From Flavobacteriales bacterium (lineage in GTDB: Bacteria; Bacteroidota; Bacteroidia; Flavobacteriales_D; CAJJDF01): a stretch of DNA of 64,000 nucleotides. The DNA lies in the NCBI GenBank assembly GCA_018609055.1, contig JABAYJ010000009.1, positions 245,761-309,760 on the forward strand, in the 5' to 3' direction. The notes beneath the pieces were generated by a model that made no database searches, was not told the origin of the DNA, and saw only the letters and a program-made list of their open reading frames with translations. The translations under genes were made by a program, and so were the position numbers. This document shows, piece after piece, positions 1 through 10,713 of the stretch; position 1 is the first letter of the stretch; the number at the start of each line of letters is the position of its first letter.

Positions 1-1
1 A

Positions 2-634
<633 letters not shown>

Positions 635-667
635 TTTTTTAACACTTTATAAAAACAACTGTAAACT

Positions 668-3600
668 ATGTCGTACAGGAGAAATAACCAACAAGAACAA
701 AAAAAGTTCAGTAAAATAACTATCAGTCTGTCCTCTCCAGAAACTATTTTGGAAAGTTCACACGGAGAAGTATTGAAGCCAGAGACTATCAATTACAGAA
801 CTTACAAGCCAGAAAGAGATGGATTGTTTTGTGAAAGAATTTTTGGACCAGTAAAAGATTACGAATGTTACTGTGGTAAATACAAGAGAATTAGATATAA
901 AGGAATCGTTTGTGATAGATGTGGAGTTGAAGTTACTGAGAAAAAGGTAAGAAGAACTAGAACAGGTCACATTGCATTAGTAGTTCCTGTAGCTCATATT
1001 TGGTATTTTAAATCGTTACCAAACAAAATTGGTTACTTATTAGGATTACCAACAAAGAAACTAAACCAGATTATTTATTACGAGCGTTATGCAGTAATAC
1101 AAGCAGCTGGTGCAGTAAATGAAGAAGGAGAACCAGTTCAATTTATGGACTTCCTTACGGAAGAAGAATACTTGGACATAATGGAGAAAATGGGTAGAGA
1201 GAATCAACAATTAGATGATTCTGACCCAAATAAATTCATTGCAAAGATGGGAGCTGAAGCTCTTTACGATTTGCTTAAAGGATTAGATTTAAATGAATTG
1301 TCTTATAACTTAAGACATCAAGCAAATACTGAAACTTCGCAACAAAGAAAAGCGGAGGCACTTAAGAGATTACAAGTTGTGGAAGGAATGAGAGGAGCAA
1401 TTAATGCTTCTGTTGAAAACCGACCAGAATGGATGATCGTTAAGGTTGTTCCAGTAATTCCACCAGAATTGAGACCATTGGTACCATTAGATGGAGGGAG
1501 ATTTGCAACATCAGATTTAAATGATTTATACAGAAGAGTTATTATCAGAAACAATCGTTTAAAAAGATTGATAGAGATAAAAGCTCCAGAAGTAATCTTA
1601 AGAAATGAAAAAAGAATGCTACAGGAATCTGTAGATTCTTTATTTGATAACTCAAGAAAATCAAGTGCAGTTAAAGCTGACGGAAACAGACCATTGAAAT
1701 CACTTTCTGATTCATTGAAAGGAAAATCTGGACGTTTCAGACAGAACTTACTTGGAAAAAGGGTTGATTATTCTGCAAGATCTGTAATTGTTGTAGGACC
1801 TAACTTGAAATTACACGAATGTGGTATTCCTAAAGGAATGGCTGCTGAGCTTTACAAGCCTTTTATTATCCGTAAGATGATTGAAAGAGGGATTGTAAAA
1901 ACTGTAAAATCTGCTAAGAAAATAGTTGATGCTAAAGATCCTGTAGTTTGGGATATTTTAGAAAATGTTTTGAAAAATCACCCAGTATTATTAAACAGGG
2001 CTCCAACTCTTCACAGACTTGGTATTCAAGCATTCCAACCTAAATTGATTGAAGGAAAAGCAATTAGACTTCACCCATTAGTTTGTACAGCATTTAATGC
2101 CGATTTTGATGGAGATCAAATGGCGGTTCACTTGCCACTTTCAAATGCGGCAATTCTTGAAGCGCAATTATTGATGCTTGCATCACACAACATCTTGAAC
2201 CCTGCAAATGGAGCACCAATTACGGTACCATCTCAGGATATGGTTTTAGGTCTTTATTACATTACTAAATTAAAGAGATCTACACCAGAAGAAGAGATTT
2301 ATGGAGAAGACAAAATATTTTACTCTCCTGAAGAAGTTGTAATCGCATATAACGAGAAAAAATTACACTTGCATGCTGCCATTAAGGTAAGAACGCATGA
2401 TGTTGAAAATGGAGAAGCTGTTACTAAATTAATCGATACCACTTGTGGTAGAGTATTATTTAATGCACTTGTTCCTGTAGAAGTTGGATACATAAACGAA
2501 GTACTTACTAAAAAATCTTTAAGAGATATTATAGGTAAAGTATTAAAGATTTGTGGAGTATCTAAAACTGCTGAATTCCTTGATTTAATTAAGGAAATGG
2601 GTTATACCAATGCCTTTAAAGGAGGATTATCTTTTAACTTGGATGATATTATCATACCAAAAGAAAAAGATATCTTGGTAAACAAAGCTCAAACAGAAGT
2701 TACTGAAGTAATGGAGAACTATAACTTAGGTCTTATTACAAACAATGAGAGATATAATCAGATTATTGATATCTGGACGCATACAAACTCAAGATTGACT
2801 CATATCTTAATGGATCAATTGAAAAATGATAACCAAGGTTTCAACTCTATTTATATGATGTTTGATTCTGGAGCAAGGGGATCAAAAGAGCAAATTCGTC
2901 AGTTATCAGGAATGAGGGGATTGATGGCTAAGCCACAAAAATCTGGTGCAACAAGTCAGCAAATTATTGAAAACCCAATTCTATCTAACTTTAAGGAAGG
3001 TCTTTCTGTATTGGAGTACTTTATTTCAACTCACGGAGCCAGAAAAGGTCTTGCAGATACAGCATTGAAAACGGCTGATGCAGGTTACTTAACAAGAAGA
3101 TTAGTAGATGTATCTCAAGATGTTATCATTAATCAAGAAGATTGTGGAACATTAAGAGGTATTAATGTTACTGCACTTAAGAAAAATGATGAAGAAGTAG
3201 AATCATTGTACAACAGAATAGTTGGACGTGTATCTGTATTTAAATTAAAGCACCCTAAAACTGATGAAATAGTAGCAGTTGAAGGAGAAGAAATTACTGA
3301 AGAAGTAGCTCAATTAATCATTGATGCAGGTATTGATGATGTTGAAGTTAGATCGGTATTAACTTGTGAGTTGAAGAGAGGAGTTTGTGCTAAATGTTAC
3401 GGAAGAAACCTTTCTACATCAAGAATGGTGAAAGTTGGAGAAACTGTAGGAGTTATTGCTGCCCAATCAATTGGAGAGCCAGGAACACAGTTAACACTTA
3501 GAACATTCCACGTAGGGGGAACAGCATCTAACATTGCAGATGAAAATAAGTTACAAGCTAAATATGATGGTCTTTTAGAAATAGAAGAATTAAAAACTAT

Positions 3601-4984
3601 TGATACCAAAGGTAAAGATGGACAAGATAAGGTAGTTGTAATTGGACGTTCAGCTGAAATGAAAATTATTGATCCTAAAACAGGAGTTACTTTGGCAACA
3701 AATAACATTCCTTATGGATCATTCTTAGAGGCGAAGAACAACACTAAGATTTCTAAAGATGATGTGATTTGTACTTGGGATCCATATAACGCAGTAATCG
3801 TTACTGAATCTAAAGGGGTTATTTCTTTCGAGAATATAGAAGAAGGAATCACATTTAGAGAAGAAGTAGATGAGCAAACTGGATTTGCCGACAAAGTTGT
3901 AACAGATACTAAGGATAAAAAGAAAACTCCTATTATCAGAGTTATGGATTCTAAAAAGAATATCATAAAGAGTTATAACATTCCGGTAGGAGCACACATT
4001 AATGTAGCTGATAACGAAAAAGTAGATGCAGGAAGAATTCTTGTTAAGATACCTAGAGTTTCTGGTAAAACAGGAGATATTACAGGGGGTCTACCAAGAA
4101 TTACTGAGCTATTTGAAGCACGTAACCCATCTAATCCAGCAGTAGTTTCTGAGATTGACGGTATTGTTTCTTTCGGTAAGATAAAAAGAGGAAAGAGAGA
4201 GATTATTGTAGAATCAAGAACTGGAATTGTAAAGAAATATGCAGTTTCATTGTCTAAACACATCTTGGTTCAAGAAAATGATTTCGTGAGAGCAGGAATG
4301 CAATTATCAGATGGAGCTATTACTCCAAAAAACATTCTTGAAATTAAGGGCCCAACAGCTGTTCAAGAGTATATTGTAAACGAAGTACAAGAAGTATATA
4401 GATTACAAGGGGTAAAAATTAATGACAAGCACTTTGAAGTAATTGTTCGTCAGATGATGAGAAAAGTAGAGATCATTGATGCTGGAGACTCTAAATTCCT
4501 AGAAAAACAATCGGTTGATAAAATTAAATTTATCGCAGAAAACGATCGTATTTGGGGAATGATGGTAGTTGAAGAAGCAGGAGACTCAGACGTATTGAAA
4601 GCAGGACAAATTATTTCTGCAAGAAAACTAAGAGATGAAAACTCTAACATTAAGAGAAAAGATGGAAAATTAGTAGAAGCTAGAGAAGCTTTATCTGCTA
4701 CATCTAGACCAATGTTACAAGGAATTACTAGATCTTCATTACAGACTGATAGTTTTATGTCGGCAGCTTCTTTCCAAGAAACTACCAAAGTATTGAACGA
4801 AGCAGCAGTAAGAGGAAAAGTAGATTACTTACAAGGACTGAAAGAAAACGTAATCGTAGGTCACTTAATCCCAGCAGGTACGGGAATGAGAAAATACGAT
4901 AACATGGAAGTTATTTCAACTCATGTTGGAGAAACTCAGGAAGTTGTTGAAGAAACTACAGAAGAAGAAGCTCCAGAAGCTTAA
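668..4984 (+). CDS. rpoC: DNA-directed RNA polymerase subunit beta'
   Basis: Complete beta' subunit, 1438 residues, a normal length for Bacteroidota. Visible landmarks are the N-terminal zinc ribbon (C67, C69, C82, C85), the catalytic loop NADFDGDQM with metal-binding D479, D481 and D483, and the second zinc site (C826, C900, C907, C910). The conserved [19 protein letters not shown] bridge/trigger region reads as [18 protein letters not shown] around residue 940. The C-terminus is acidic (TTEEEAPEA). It is transcribed with rpoB. A strong intrinsic terminator follows within 30 bp of the stop. Confidence 0.99.
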   Translation: MSYRRNNQQEQKKFSKITISLSSPETILESSHGEVLKPETINYRTYKPERDGLFCERIFGPVKDYECYCGKYKRIRYKGIVCDRCGVEVTEKKVRRTRTGHIALVVPVAHIWYFKSLPNKIGYLLGLPTKKLNQIIYYERYAVIQAAGAVNEEGEPVQFMDFLTEEEYLDIMEKMGRENQQLDDSDPNKFIAKMGAEALYDLLKGLDLNELSYNLRHQANTETSQQRKAEALKRLQVVEGMRGAINASVENRPEWMIVKVVPVIPPELRPLVPLDGGRFATSDLNDLYRRVIIRNNRLKRLIEIKAPEVILRNEKRMLQESVDSLFDNSRKSSAVKADGNRPLKSLSDSLKGKSGRFRQNLLGKRVDYSARSVIVVGPNLKLHECGIPKGMAAELYKPFIIRKMIERGIVKTVKSAKKIVDAKDPVVWDILENVLKNHPVLLNRAPTLHRLGIQAFQPKLIEGKAIRLHPLVCTAFNADFDGDQMAVHLPLSNAAILEAQLLMLASHNILNPANGAPITVPSQDMVLGLYYITKLKRSTPEEEIYGEDKIFYSPEEVVIAYNEKKLHLHAAIKVRTHDVENGEAVTKLIDTTCGRVLFNALVPVEVGYINEVLTKKSLRDIIGKVLKICGVSKTAEFLDLIKEMGYTNAFKGGLSFNLDDIIIPKEKDILVNKAQTEVTEVMENYNLGLITNNERYNQIIDIWTHTNSRLTHILMDQLKNDNQGFNSIYMMFDSGARGSKEQIRQLSGMRGLMAKPQKSGATSQQIIENPILSNFKEGLSVLEYFISTHGARKGLADTALKTADAGYLTRRLVDVSQDVIINQEDCGTLRGINVTALKKNDEEVESLYNRIVGRVSVFKLKHPKTDEIVAVEGEEITEEVAQLIIDAGIDDVEVRSVLTCELKRGVCAKCYGRNLSTSRMVKVGETVGVIAAQSIGEPGTQLTLRTFHVGGTASNIADENKLQAKYDGLLEIEELKTIDTKGKDGQDKVVVIGRSAEMKIIDPKTGVTLATNNIPYGSFLEAKNNTKISKDDVICTWDPYNAVIVTESKGVISFENIEEGITFREEVDEQTGFADKVVTDTKDKKKTPIIRVMDSKKNIIKSYNIPVGAHINVADNEKVDAGRILVKIPRVSGKTGDITGGLPRITELFEARNPSNPAVVSEIDGIVSFGKIKRGKREIIVESRTGIVKKYAVSLSKHILVQENDFVRAGMQLSDGAITPKNILEIKGPTAVQEYIVNEVQEVYRLQGVKINDKHFEVIVRQMMRKVEIIDAGDSKFLEKQSVDKIKFIAENDRIWGMMVVEEAGDSDVLKAGQIISARKLRDENSNIKRKDGKLVEAREALSATSRPMLQGITRSSLQTDSFMSAASFQETTKVLNEAAVRGKVDYLQGLKENVIVGHLIPAGTGMRKYDNMEVISTHVGETQEVVEETTEEEAPEA

Positions 4985-5007
4985 TTTCTTAAACTCAATA
5001 AAATTTA

Positions 5008-5039
5008 AAAAGCCTCAACTTGTTTGAGGCTTTTTTTTT
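5008..5039 (+). terminator. Intrinsic terminator after rpoC
   Basis: An 8-bp perfect stem (AGCCTCAA, 5011-5018, with TTGAGGCT, 5024-5031) has a 5-nt loop and is followed by a run of nine T. The preceding A-run lengthens the stem. It ends the rpoB-rpoC transcript, so the DUF3467 gene at 5068 probably needs its own promoter or read-through. Confidence 0.93.
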
Positions 5040-5067
5040 ACATTTACTTTATAAAAAATACGCTACT

Positions 5068-5391
5068 ATGGAAGAACAAAATCAAGATCCAAACCAAATA
5101 AATATCGAATTATCAGAAGAAATCGCAGATGGGATTTATTCTAATTTAGCCATCATTACTCACTCACCTGCAGAATTTGTAGTTGATTTTGTAAGAATGT
5201 TACCAGGTACACCAAAGGCTAAGGTAAAGTCGAGAATTATACTTACTCCACAACATGCTAAAAGATTGATGAAAGCATTAATTGATAATGTGGGTAAATT
5301 TGAAACGGCACATGGAGTTATTAAGGATATAGATAATGGACCACAAGGAGGAATTCCTATGAATTTTGGTGGACCAACAACTCAAGCTTAA
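5068..5391 (+). CDS. DUF3467 domain-containing protein
   Basis: A 107-residue protein with the DUF3467 pattern: an IELSEEIADGIYSNLAIITHSPAEFVVDFVRMLPG-like core followed by SRIILTPQHAKRLMKAL. Its function is unknown. In Flavobacteria it commonly sits directly after rpoC, as here. I take the ATG at 5068 (MEEQNQDPNQ) because a longer frame from 5020 would run through the rpoC terminator. There is no signal peptide or membrane segment, so it is cytoplasmic. The next gene starts 5 bp after its stop. Confidence 0.9.
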   Translation: MEEQNQDPNQINIELSEEIADGIYSNLAIITHSPAEFVVDFVRMLPGTPKAKVKSRIILTPQHAKRLMKALIDNVGKFETAHGVIKDIDNGPQGGIPMNFGGPTTQA

Positions 5392-5395
5392 ATTA

Positions 5396-5776
5396 ATGAA
5401 TAGGGGAGTAGTATTAAAAGGATTAGTATTTATTATTATAGCGATAATGATGGGTGCCTTTGGTGCTCACTATCTTGAAACTATTTTAAGACCTAAACAA
5501 CTTAATGCATTAAAAACGGGTATTGATTATCAGCTGTATGCAGGAATAATTATGTTGGTATTGGGATTAAATTATAATGCTTTTAAATTCTCTATCAAGT
5601 TACCAGTTAATTTGTTTTTTATAGGTGCTTGTTGTTTTAGCCTTTCCTTGTACATTTTAAGTCTTTTTAATAAATCAGATATAGTGCATTACATTTGGCC
5701 TATTACACCAATAGGAGGTTTGTTAATGATACTTGGTTTAATCATTTTAAGCTATAAACTCATTAAAAAGAATTGA
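5396..5776 (+). CDS. DUF423 family small membrane protein
   Basis: A 126-residue integral membrane protein with four predicted hydrophobic helices. The N-terminal GAFGAHYLE and the TGIDYQLYAGIIMLVLGL segment match the DUF423 (YgdD-like) family, whose function is unknown. The start at 5396 (MNRGVVLKG) is preferred because an alternative upstream start at 5366 would lie inside the DUF3467 gene. It probably shares a transcript with DUF3467, and the two are separated by 4 bp. Confidence 0.88.
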   Translation: MNRGVVLKGLVFIIIAIMMGAFGAHYLETILRPKQLNALKTGIDYQLYAGIIMLVLGLNYNAFKFSIKLPVNLFFIGACCFSLSLYILSLFNKSDIVHYIWPITPIGGLLMILGLIILSYKLIKKN

Positions 5777-5871
5777 CTTACAACTTATTGTAATAATTAC
5801 AGTTAGTGGAAAACTCCAACTTTTTGTGGAAAAACATAGTATTTTTCAAAGCATAATGTAATAATTAGCCT

Positions 5872-5879
5872 TAATTTTG
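5872..5879 (+). promoter_or_regulatory. Bacteroidota -7 promoter element upstream of pckA
   Basis: TAATTTTG fits the TAnnTTTG consensus of the Bacteroidota primary sigma factor. It lies 27 bp before the ATG of pckA. An in-frame TTG at 5877 falls inside this element, which argues against that upstream start. No good -33 TTG was found at the usual distance. Confidence 0.6.
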
Positions 5880-5906
5880 TTAGATAATTCCAAAAAAAGA
5901 ATATTT

Positions 5907-7520
5907 ATGAATGAATTAGGATTAGTACCTAAAACTTCAAACCTAAAAGAACTAGGGCTTGGAAATATTGACAAAGCACACTGGAATTTAACTCCAGAGC
6001 AATTGACTCAAACTGCATTAGATTTGGGGCAAGGAAGATTGTCAGACACTGGAGCTCTCGTAATTAATACTGGCGAATTTACTGGAAGATCACCTAAGGA
6101 CAGATTTATCGTTTGTGATGAGAAAACTGAAGAATCAGTTTGGTGGGGAGACATTAATATTAAATTTACTCCAGAAAACTTCGATAAATTACACGCAAAA
6201 ATAAATGATTATTTAGCTGGTAAAGAAGTTTACATAAGAGATGCATACGCTTGTGCGGATGATAATTACAGATTGAACTTAAGAGTTGTAACTGAATTCC
6301 CTTGGTCTAACATGTTTGCTAGTAATATGTTTTTACGTCCAGAAAAAGCGGAGCTAGAAAACTTTAATCCAGAATGGCACGTAGTATGCGCACCAGGATT
6401 AATGGCAGTTGCAGCAGAAGATGGAACAAGACAACACAATTTTGCAGTAGTTAACTTCACTAAAAAAATGATTATAATTGGTGGAACTGGTTATACTGGT
6501 GAAATCAAAAAAGGAATTTTTTCTGTGTTGAACTTTATTCTTCCTCACGAAAAAAACACATTATCAATGCACTGTTCTGCCAATGTTGGTAAAGACGGAG
6601 ATACTTCTGTATTCTTTGGTCTTTCGGGAACAGGAAAAACTACTTTATCTTCTGATCCAAACAGAAGATTAATTGGAGATGATGAACATGGATGGTCAAA
6701 AGACAGTGTGTTTAACTTTGAAGGAGGTTGTTACGCAAAAACTATTGACTTAACAGAAGAACAAGAGCCTCAAATTTATGGAGCGATTAAGTCTGGAGCT
6801 ATTTTAGAAAACATTGGGTTCCAAGGAGATTCTAATATGCCAGATTATAGCGATACTACAATTACTCAAAACACAAGAGTATCGTATCCTATTCACCATA
6901 TTGATAATATTATGGTTCCATCAATTGGTGGAGTACCAAAAAATATTTTCTTTTTAACTGCAGATGCTTTTGGAGTATTACCTCCAATCTCTAAGTTAAC
7001 TTCTGGTCAAGCTATGTACCATTTTATTTCTGGCTATACTGCCAAAGTTGCAGGAACAGAAGCAGGAGTAACAGAGCCACAAACTGCATTTTCAGCTTGT
7101 TTTGGAGCACCTTTCTTACCTTTGCACCCAACTAAGTATGCCGAGATGTTAGGAGCTAAAATAGCAGAGTCAGACGTGAAAGTTTGGTTAATCAACACAG
7201 GATGGTCTGGTGGAGAATACGGAACAGGGAGTCGTATTAAATTAAAATACACAAGAGCAATGATTACAGCTGCTCTAGAAGGGAAACTTGATAATGTTGA
7301 ATATACAACTCATGATGTATTCGGATTGGCAATGCCAAACGAATGTGAGAATGTACCAACTGAAATCCTTTCACCTAAGAACACTTGGGCAGATAAAGCT
7401 GCTTATGATGCAAAAGCAAATAGCTTAGCGACTAAGTTTGTTGCGAACTTCAAGCAATTTGAATCTGCTGCAAATGAAGAAATTATGGCTGCTGCTCCAA
7501 AGACAGGAGTTACTGCATAG
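5907..7520 (+). CDS. pckA: Phosphoenolpyruvate carboxykinase (ATP)
   Basis: Converts oxaloacetate and ATP to phosphoenolpyruvate, CO2 and ADP, the first committed step of gluconeogenesis, in the cytoplasm. With the ATG at 5907 it has 537 residues, close to the 540 of the E. coli enzyme. The kinase P-loop GLSGTGKTT is at residues 238-246, preceded by the phosphoenolpyruvate carboxykinase signature around HCSANVGKDGD. The metal and substrate motifs LIGDDEHGW and NTRVSYP follow. It is a single gene with its own promoter element and terminator. An in-frame TTG 30 bp upstream is less likely as start because it overlaps the -7 element. Confidence 0.97.
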   Translation: MNELGLVPKTSNLKELGLGNIDKAHWNLTPEQLTQTALDLGQGRLSDTGALVINTGEFTGRSPKDRFIVCDEKTEESVWWGDINIKFTPENFDKLHAKINDYLAGKEVYIRDAYACADDNYRLNLRVVTEFPWSNMFASNMFLRPEKAELENFNPEWHVVCAPGLMAVAAEDGTRQHNFAVVNFTKKMIIIGGTGYTGEIKKGIFSVLNFILPHEKNTLSMHCSANVGKDGDTSVFFGLSGTGKTTLSSDPNRRLIGDDEHGWSKDSVFNFEGGCYAKTIDLTEEQEPQIYGAIKSGAILENIGFQGDSNMPDYSDTTITQNTRVSYPIHHIDNIMVPSIGGVPKNIFFLTADAFGVLPPISKLTSGQAMYHFISGYTAKVAGTEAGVTEPQTAFSACFGAPFLPLHPTKYAEMLGAKIAESDVKVWLINTGWSGGEYGTGSRIKLKYTRAMITAALEGKLDNVEYTTHDVFGLAMPNECENVPTEILSPKNTWADKAAYDAKANSLATKFVANFKQFESAANEEIMAAAPKTGVTA

Positions 7521-7544
7521 GTTTTAATAAATAATTAGAATATT

Positions 7545-7576
7545 AAGGAGTTCATTTTAATGGACTCCTTTTTTTG
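7545..7576 (+). terminator. Intrinsic terminator after pckA
   Basis: AAGGAGTTCAT (7545-7555) pairs with ATGGACTCCTT (7560-7570), with one G-T pair, over a 4-nt loop. A run of T follows. It lies 24 bp after the pckA stop. Confidence 0.9.
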
Positions 7577-7587
7577 TGCTTAGTATT

Positions 7588-7626
7588 ACCTCAAATAATC
7601 TCTCTAGAGGAGAGATTATTTGAGGT
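7588..7626. repeat. Perfect 17-bp inverted repeat
   Basis: The arms 7588-7604 (ACCTCAAATAATCTCTC) and 7610-7626 are exact reverse complements around the 5-nt centre TAGAG. It lies between the pckA terminator and the end of the convergent orphan gene. It lacks a long T-run on either side, so it is not a clear terminator. It may be a repetitive palindrome or the end of a decayed mobile element. Confidence 0.8.
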
Positions 7627-7708
7627 GTATTATTTGGCGAGAGTTATTTAATGTATCATAGCATTACGCAATTGTTAAATTATAATTTGATTGAGAATTT
7701 ATTCATAA

Positions 7709-8203
7709 TTAAAGACTCTTAAATTTTTTATATGTTGTAACATCTCTAATAGTTTCAATTCCATAATTTCCAAATTTATCATCTTCTAGCCAGAATTTTG
7801 AAAGAGGAATATTTTGACAATGGAATATCCAAATATATCTGGGGTAAAAAGAATCTTTAACTATAATCTCTAATCCGTTATTAATAATTTTTGAACTATA
7901 CCATTCCCAATTCTTTAAATTTTTCAAATCAGAAATAGAGGATTCTTGATTATATAGTAGATCATCATTATCAAAGTCAATCACTTCCAATTGACTGATG
8001 AAATTTGAAATCTTTTTAGGTACTAAATCATTCCATTTGGGATCAGTTATTTTTAATGATTTGTTTTTTAAGAAATTGATTAACAATGTTTTTGATGTGG
8101 CAAGAACCTCTTTTGGATTTTTAATTCCTGTAATCTTAATTTTTGTCTTCTTGCCTTTAGGTATTTCGCCTTTATTGTTATTTTTAATTCTTTTTATCTC
8201 CAT
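7709..8203 (-). CDS. Hypothetical protein, orphan
   Basis: A 164-residue protein that I do not recognise. The first 40 residues are very basic (MEIKRIKNNNKGEIPKGKKTK) and the rest is mixed, with aromatic-rich patches (NWEWYSSK, YPRYIWIFH). There is no signal peptide or transmembrane segment. It is unusually lysine- and asparagine-rich compared with its neighbours. It stands alone between inverted repeats in the most gene-poor part of the window, which suggests recent acquisition. The start ATG is the first in the frame. Confidence 0.6.
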   Translation of the reverse strand: MEIKRIKNNNKGEIPKGKKTKIKITGIKNPKEVLATSKTLLINFLKNKSLKITDPKWNDLVPKKISNFISQLEVIDFDNDDLLYNQESSISDLKNLKNWEWYSSKIINNGLEIIVKDSFYPRYIWIFHCQNIPLSKFWLEDDKFGNYGIETIRDVTTYKKFKSL

Positions 8204-8253
8204 ATTTTAAACATTATCCTTAAGATTTCAAATCATTATATTGTTACCTGGTG

Positions 8254-8277
8254 CTCGTTTAGCGATAGCGTAACGAG
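8254..8277. repeat. Inverted repeat with CGCTATCGC core
   Basis: Arms CTCGTT (8254-8259) and AACGAG (8272-8277) flank an AGCGATAGCG centre. Read on the minus strand it contains CGCTATCGCTA, an 11-mer also found in the nested repeat at 20462-20585. Confidence 0.55.
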
Positions 8278-8291
8278 TATCTATTTTATCT

Positions 8292-8309
8292 ATTCGTTTC
8301 CAAACGAAT
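8292..8309. repeat. Perfect 8-bp palindrome
   Basis: ATTCGTTT and AAACGAAT are separated by CC. There is no T-run consistent with a terminator and no flanking gene start nearby. Confidence 0.5.
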
Positions 8310-8492
8310 ATAAATAAATAAAACAACTAGTTTAACGAGAATATTACTATTTCATAATAAAACTCAGTATAATTGGCGTTACAAATACCAATATAAGTTT
8401 AGGAGCGCATCTCCGTTTCACTCAGAGAAGCCTCATCTCTTGCGGGATTACCTATGACTCGTGGAGCATCACTTAAATCAAAATAAACTCCA

Positions 8493-8528
8493 CAAAAAAA
8501 AGCTCCAAACCTTAGGCTTGGAGCTTTT
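8493..8528 (-). terminator. Intrinsic terminator of the OmpA-family gene
   Basis: On the minus strand, AAAAGCTCCAAGCC pairs with GGTTTGGAGCTTTT over a short loop, followed by a run of eight T. It begins 25 bp after the stop at 8553. Confidence 0.9.
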
Positions 8529-8552
8529 CAACTAAAAGGAAATACTTATTCC

Positions 8553-9722
8553 TTAGTAATTCACTTTAAATTCTACTCTTCTGTTAAGTTTTCTTCCAGC
8601 AGCAGTATTGTTGTCTGCTCTAGGATTAGAGATTCCATAACCTTCTGAAGTCATTCTTGAAGCATCTACACCATCTTTAATAAGGTATGCTTTGGCAGCA
8701 GCAGCTCTTGCTTTAGATAACCTTAAGTTTCCTGAAGCGCTTCCTGTATTATCAGTATATCCACTTATCATTAATTTATAAGAAGGATTAGCTATCATTA
8801 TTTTTGCTACGTTATCTAATACGGCATATGATTTTGGTTGTATAACAGACGAACCAGAGTTGAAAAATAATCCTTCCATAGCTTGAGCTAAAACTTTTTT
8901 CACTTCATCATCTACTTGAGGACATCCACTATTAGCAGCAATTCCAGCAACTGTAGGACATTTATCTACGTTATCAGCAATTCCATCTTTATCTCCATCT
9001 GGGCAACCACTTACAGTTCCAAAAACAGTAGGACATTTGTCTACAGCATCTTTTACTCCGTCACCATCTTTATCATCATTTGCTTTTGGACAACCATTAA
9101 TTTCTCCTGCAACAGTAGGACATTTATCTTCACTATCCTGAAATCCGTCACCATCAGTATCTGGACAACCTTTGAATTTTGCAATTCCTGCAGTTGAAGG
9201 ACACACATCATCAGAATCTTTAATTCCATCATTATCACTATCTGGACATCCAGCAAATTTTGCTAAACCTTTCACAGTAGGACAATCATCTTTATCATCA
9301 GCAACTCCATCACCATCTTTATCAGTAATAGCAGTTCTTGCTCCTAAATCACCATAGTTGTTTACTTCAAATTGATCAAATCCTCTCCATTTGTTAGTAC
9401 TGTGGTCAATAATCAATGGAATAAATCCTGCAATTCCACCACCAATAGCAATATCACCAACTACATACTTAGGAAGTATTCTTCCTTCTAATGTGTAAGA
9501 TTTGGTTTCGTAACCATCAGTTTTGTATTCTATTTTGTGGGCTTCTTTAGTCTCTACAGATACAGTTACAGGAGAATTACCTACACTTTCTCCATCAATA
9601 AACACTTCTGCGTTAGGAGGTTGGGTTGTAAACGTAACATCTTGCTGAGTGTTTTTTCTCATGATAGTAGCACAGCTAGCTAAAAGAGCAATGGCAAGAA
9701 ATAAGGGGATTAATTTTTTTAT
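8553..9722 (-). CDS. OmpA-family lipoprotein with PEGA and thrombospondin type 3 repeats; likely AUA start
   Basis: An outer-membrane-anchored protein that binds peptidoglycan. Domains in order: lipoprotein signal, PEGA domain (about 25-75), five or so calcium-binding TSP3 repeats (pattern DxDGDGxxDxxDxCP, about 125-265), and a C-terminal OmpA domain with the NxxLSxxRAxxxxxYL pattern. The first ATG is at 9662 and gives a protein with no export signal. The same frame continues upstream for 20 codons that read KKLIPLFLAIALLASC, a textbook SPII signal with lipobox Cys at 17, and the codon at the Met position is ATA (9720-9722). No ATG, GTG or TTG lies there. A is present at -3 and -6. From 9722 the protein is 389 residues. 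Annotation software would probably choose 9662. Confidence 0.88.
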   Translation of the reverse strand: MKKLIPLFLAIALLASCATIMRKNTQQDVTFTTQPPNAEVFIDGESVGNSPVTVSVETKEAHKIEYKTDGYETKSYTLEGRILPKYVVGDIAIGGGIAGFIPLIIDHSTNKWRGFDQFEVNNYGDLGARTAITDKDGDGVADDKDDCPTVKGLAKFAGCPDSDNDGIKDSDDVCPSTAGIAKFKGCPDTDGDGFQDSEDKCPTVAGEINGCPKANDDKDGDGVKDAVDKCPTVFGTVSGCPDGDKDGIADNVDKCPTVAGIAANSGCPQVDDEVKKVLAQAMEGLFFNSGSSVIQPKSYAVLDNVAKIMIANPSYKLMISGYTDNTGSASGNLRLSKARAAAAKAYLIKDGVDASRMTSEGYGISNPRADNNTAAGRKLNRRVEFKVNY

Positions 9723-9797
9723 AGTTATAATTCTTTGGTTTACTTAAATTTACTTTAAATAAGTATCTTGACAAAAAAAGAACTAAATATTGTTAAA

Positions 9798-10643
9798 ATG
9801 AATATTAAGAGTGGATTGTTAATTATTTTTATTCTTCTGTTAACATGCAGATTAATAGGGCAGGAGGATACAACAAAAGGGAAATTTTTCTTTGCAGTTG
9901 ATTTGGGGTATGAGGTTCCAAATAACACATATGCCAGTTTTTTGAACGGAAATCATGTTTTTGGTGCTGATAGAGTTTTGTCTTTTCCTCAAAATAGACA
10001 ACAAATTGAACAGACTCTGGGTTATCCTATTTTGGGATGGGAGTACTCTCAAAACCTAACTTATCAACCAACTATTTTTACTGGAGTCAATTTAGGATAT
10101 AGGATTAATGAAGAGTACTCTATAATAATGAAGTTCGATATTGCTATTTTACGTTTTGCAACTCCTTTTATTATTGAATTAAACAATCCTAGAAATTTCA
10201 CTGGAGAGTTTGAACAGGCAACTATTTCTGCTCGAGAGCAAAGGTTTTGGTATTCCTTAGGATTAGAAAAGAAGTTTGACACAGAAATTCCTCAGCTTAA
10301 ACCATACGTTTCTGGTGGTGCTAGTTTCAATTTTATTCAACTGGAACAGCACGAATTAGTAATAAGAAACCTTAGGTATAACATAATGAGAGTTAATACC
10401 AATCAAGGATTAATATTACAACAAGTTCAAGGATTTGGTTATGGAGTGTTTGCAGAAGCTGGGGCGGCTTATAAACTAAACGATAAGTTCACTATGTCAT
10501 TAGGAGGAAACTTCAACTTACAGTCTAATAAAGACTATGTAGATAAGCTTATATTTAACACTAATTACAATACAGCTTTGATAGAAAAAGCGAATAAATT
10601 TCTGCCAAGTTTCAATGCATATTTCCGATTGATGTGGAACTAG
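9798..10643 (+). CDS. Outer membrane beta-barrel-like protein, unknown function
   Basis: A 281-residue exported protein. A signal peptide (MNIKSGLLIIFILLLTC, about 1-22) is followed by alternating hydrophobic/polar strands typical of an 8-10 strand barrel (FFAVDLGYEV, TGVNLGYRI, YIKPYVSGGASF, FGYGVFAEAGAAYKL), ending YFRLMWN. The start is set at the ATG at 9798; an in-frame TTG at 9768 would add ten basic residues before the signal. It is divergent from the OmpA-family gene. I cannot name the family. Confidence 0.8.
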   Translation: MNIKSGLLIIFILLLTCRLIGQEDTTKGKFFFAVDLGYEVPNNTYASFLNGNHVFGADRVLSFPQNRQQIEQTLGYPILGWEYSQNLTYQPTIFTGVNLGYRINEEYSIIMKFDIAILRFATPFIIELNNPRNFTGEFEQATISAREQRFWYSLGLEKKFDTEIPQLKPYVSGGASFNFIQLEQHELVIRNLRYNIMRVNTNQGLILQQVQGFGYGVFAEAGAAYKLNDKFTMSLGGNFNLQSNKDYVDKLIFNTNYNTALIEKANKFLPSFNAYFRLMWN

Positions 10644-10713
10644 TTGCATTCCTTTTGATTATTACTGTTAATTGCTTTATTTTTACTGAAACAAAAAGTA
10701 AAAACAACTTATT

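Larger units (their letters stand above)
8204..8491. other. Gene-poor stretch with short palindromes
   Basis: No convincing coding frame on either strand. It holds a CTCGTT...AACGAG inverted repeat at 8254-8277 around the sequence TAGCGATAGCGT, a perfect 8-bp palindrome ATTCGTTT-CC-AAACGAAT at 8292-8309, and GC-richer sequence at 8400-8460. The GCGATAGCG core also occurs in the larger repeat at 20462-20585. This looks like remains of repetitive elements. Confidence 0.55.

Noticed and set aside
4450..4788. 112-residue minus-strand frame in rpoC
   Set aside because: Shadow of conserved rpoC sequence; no independent evidence of coding.
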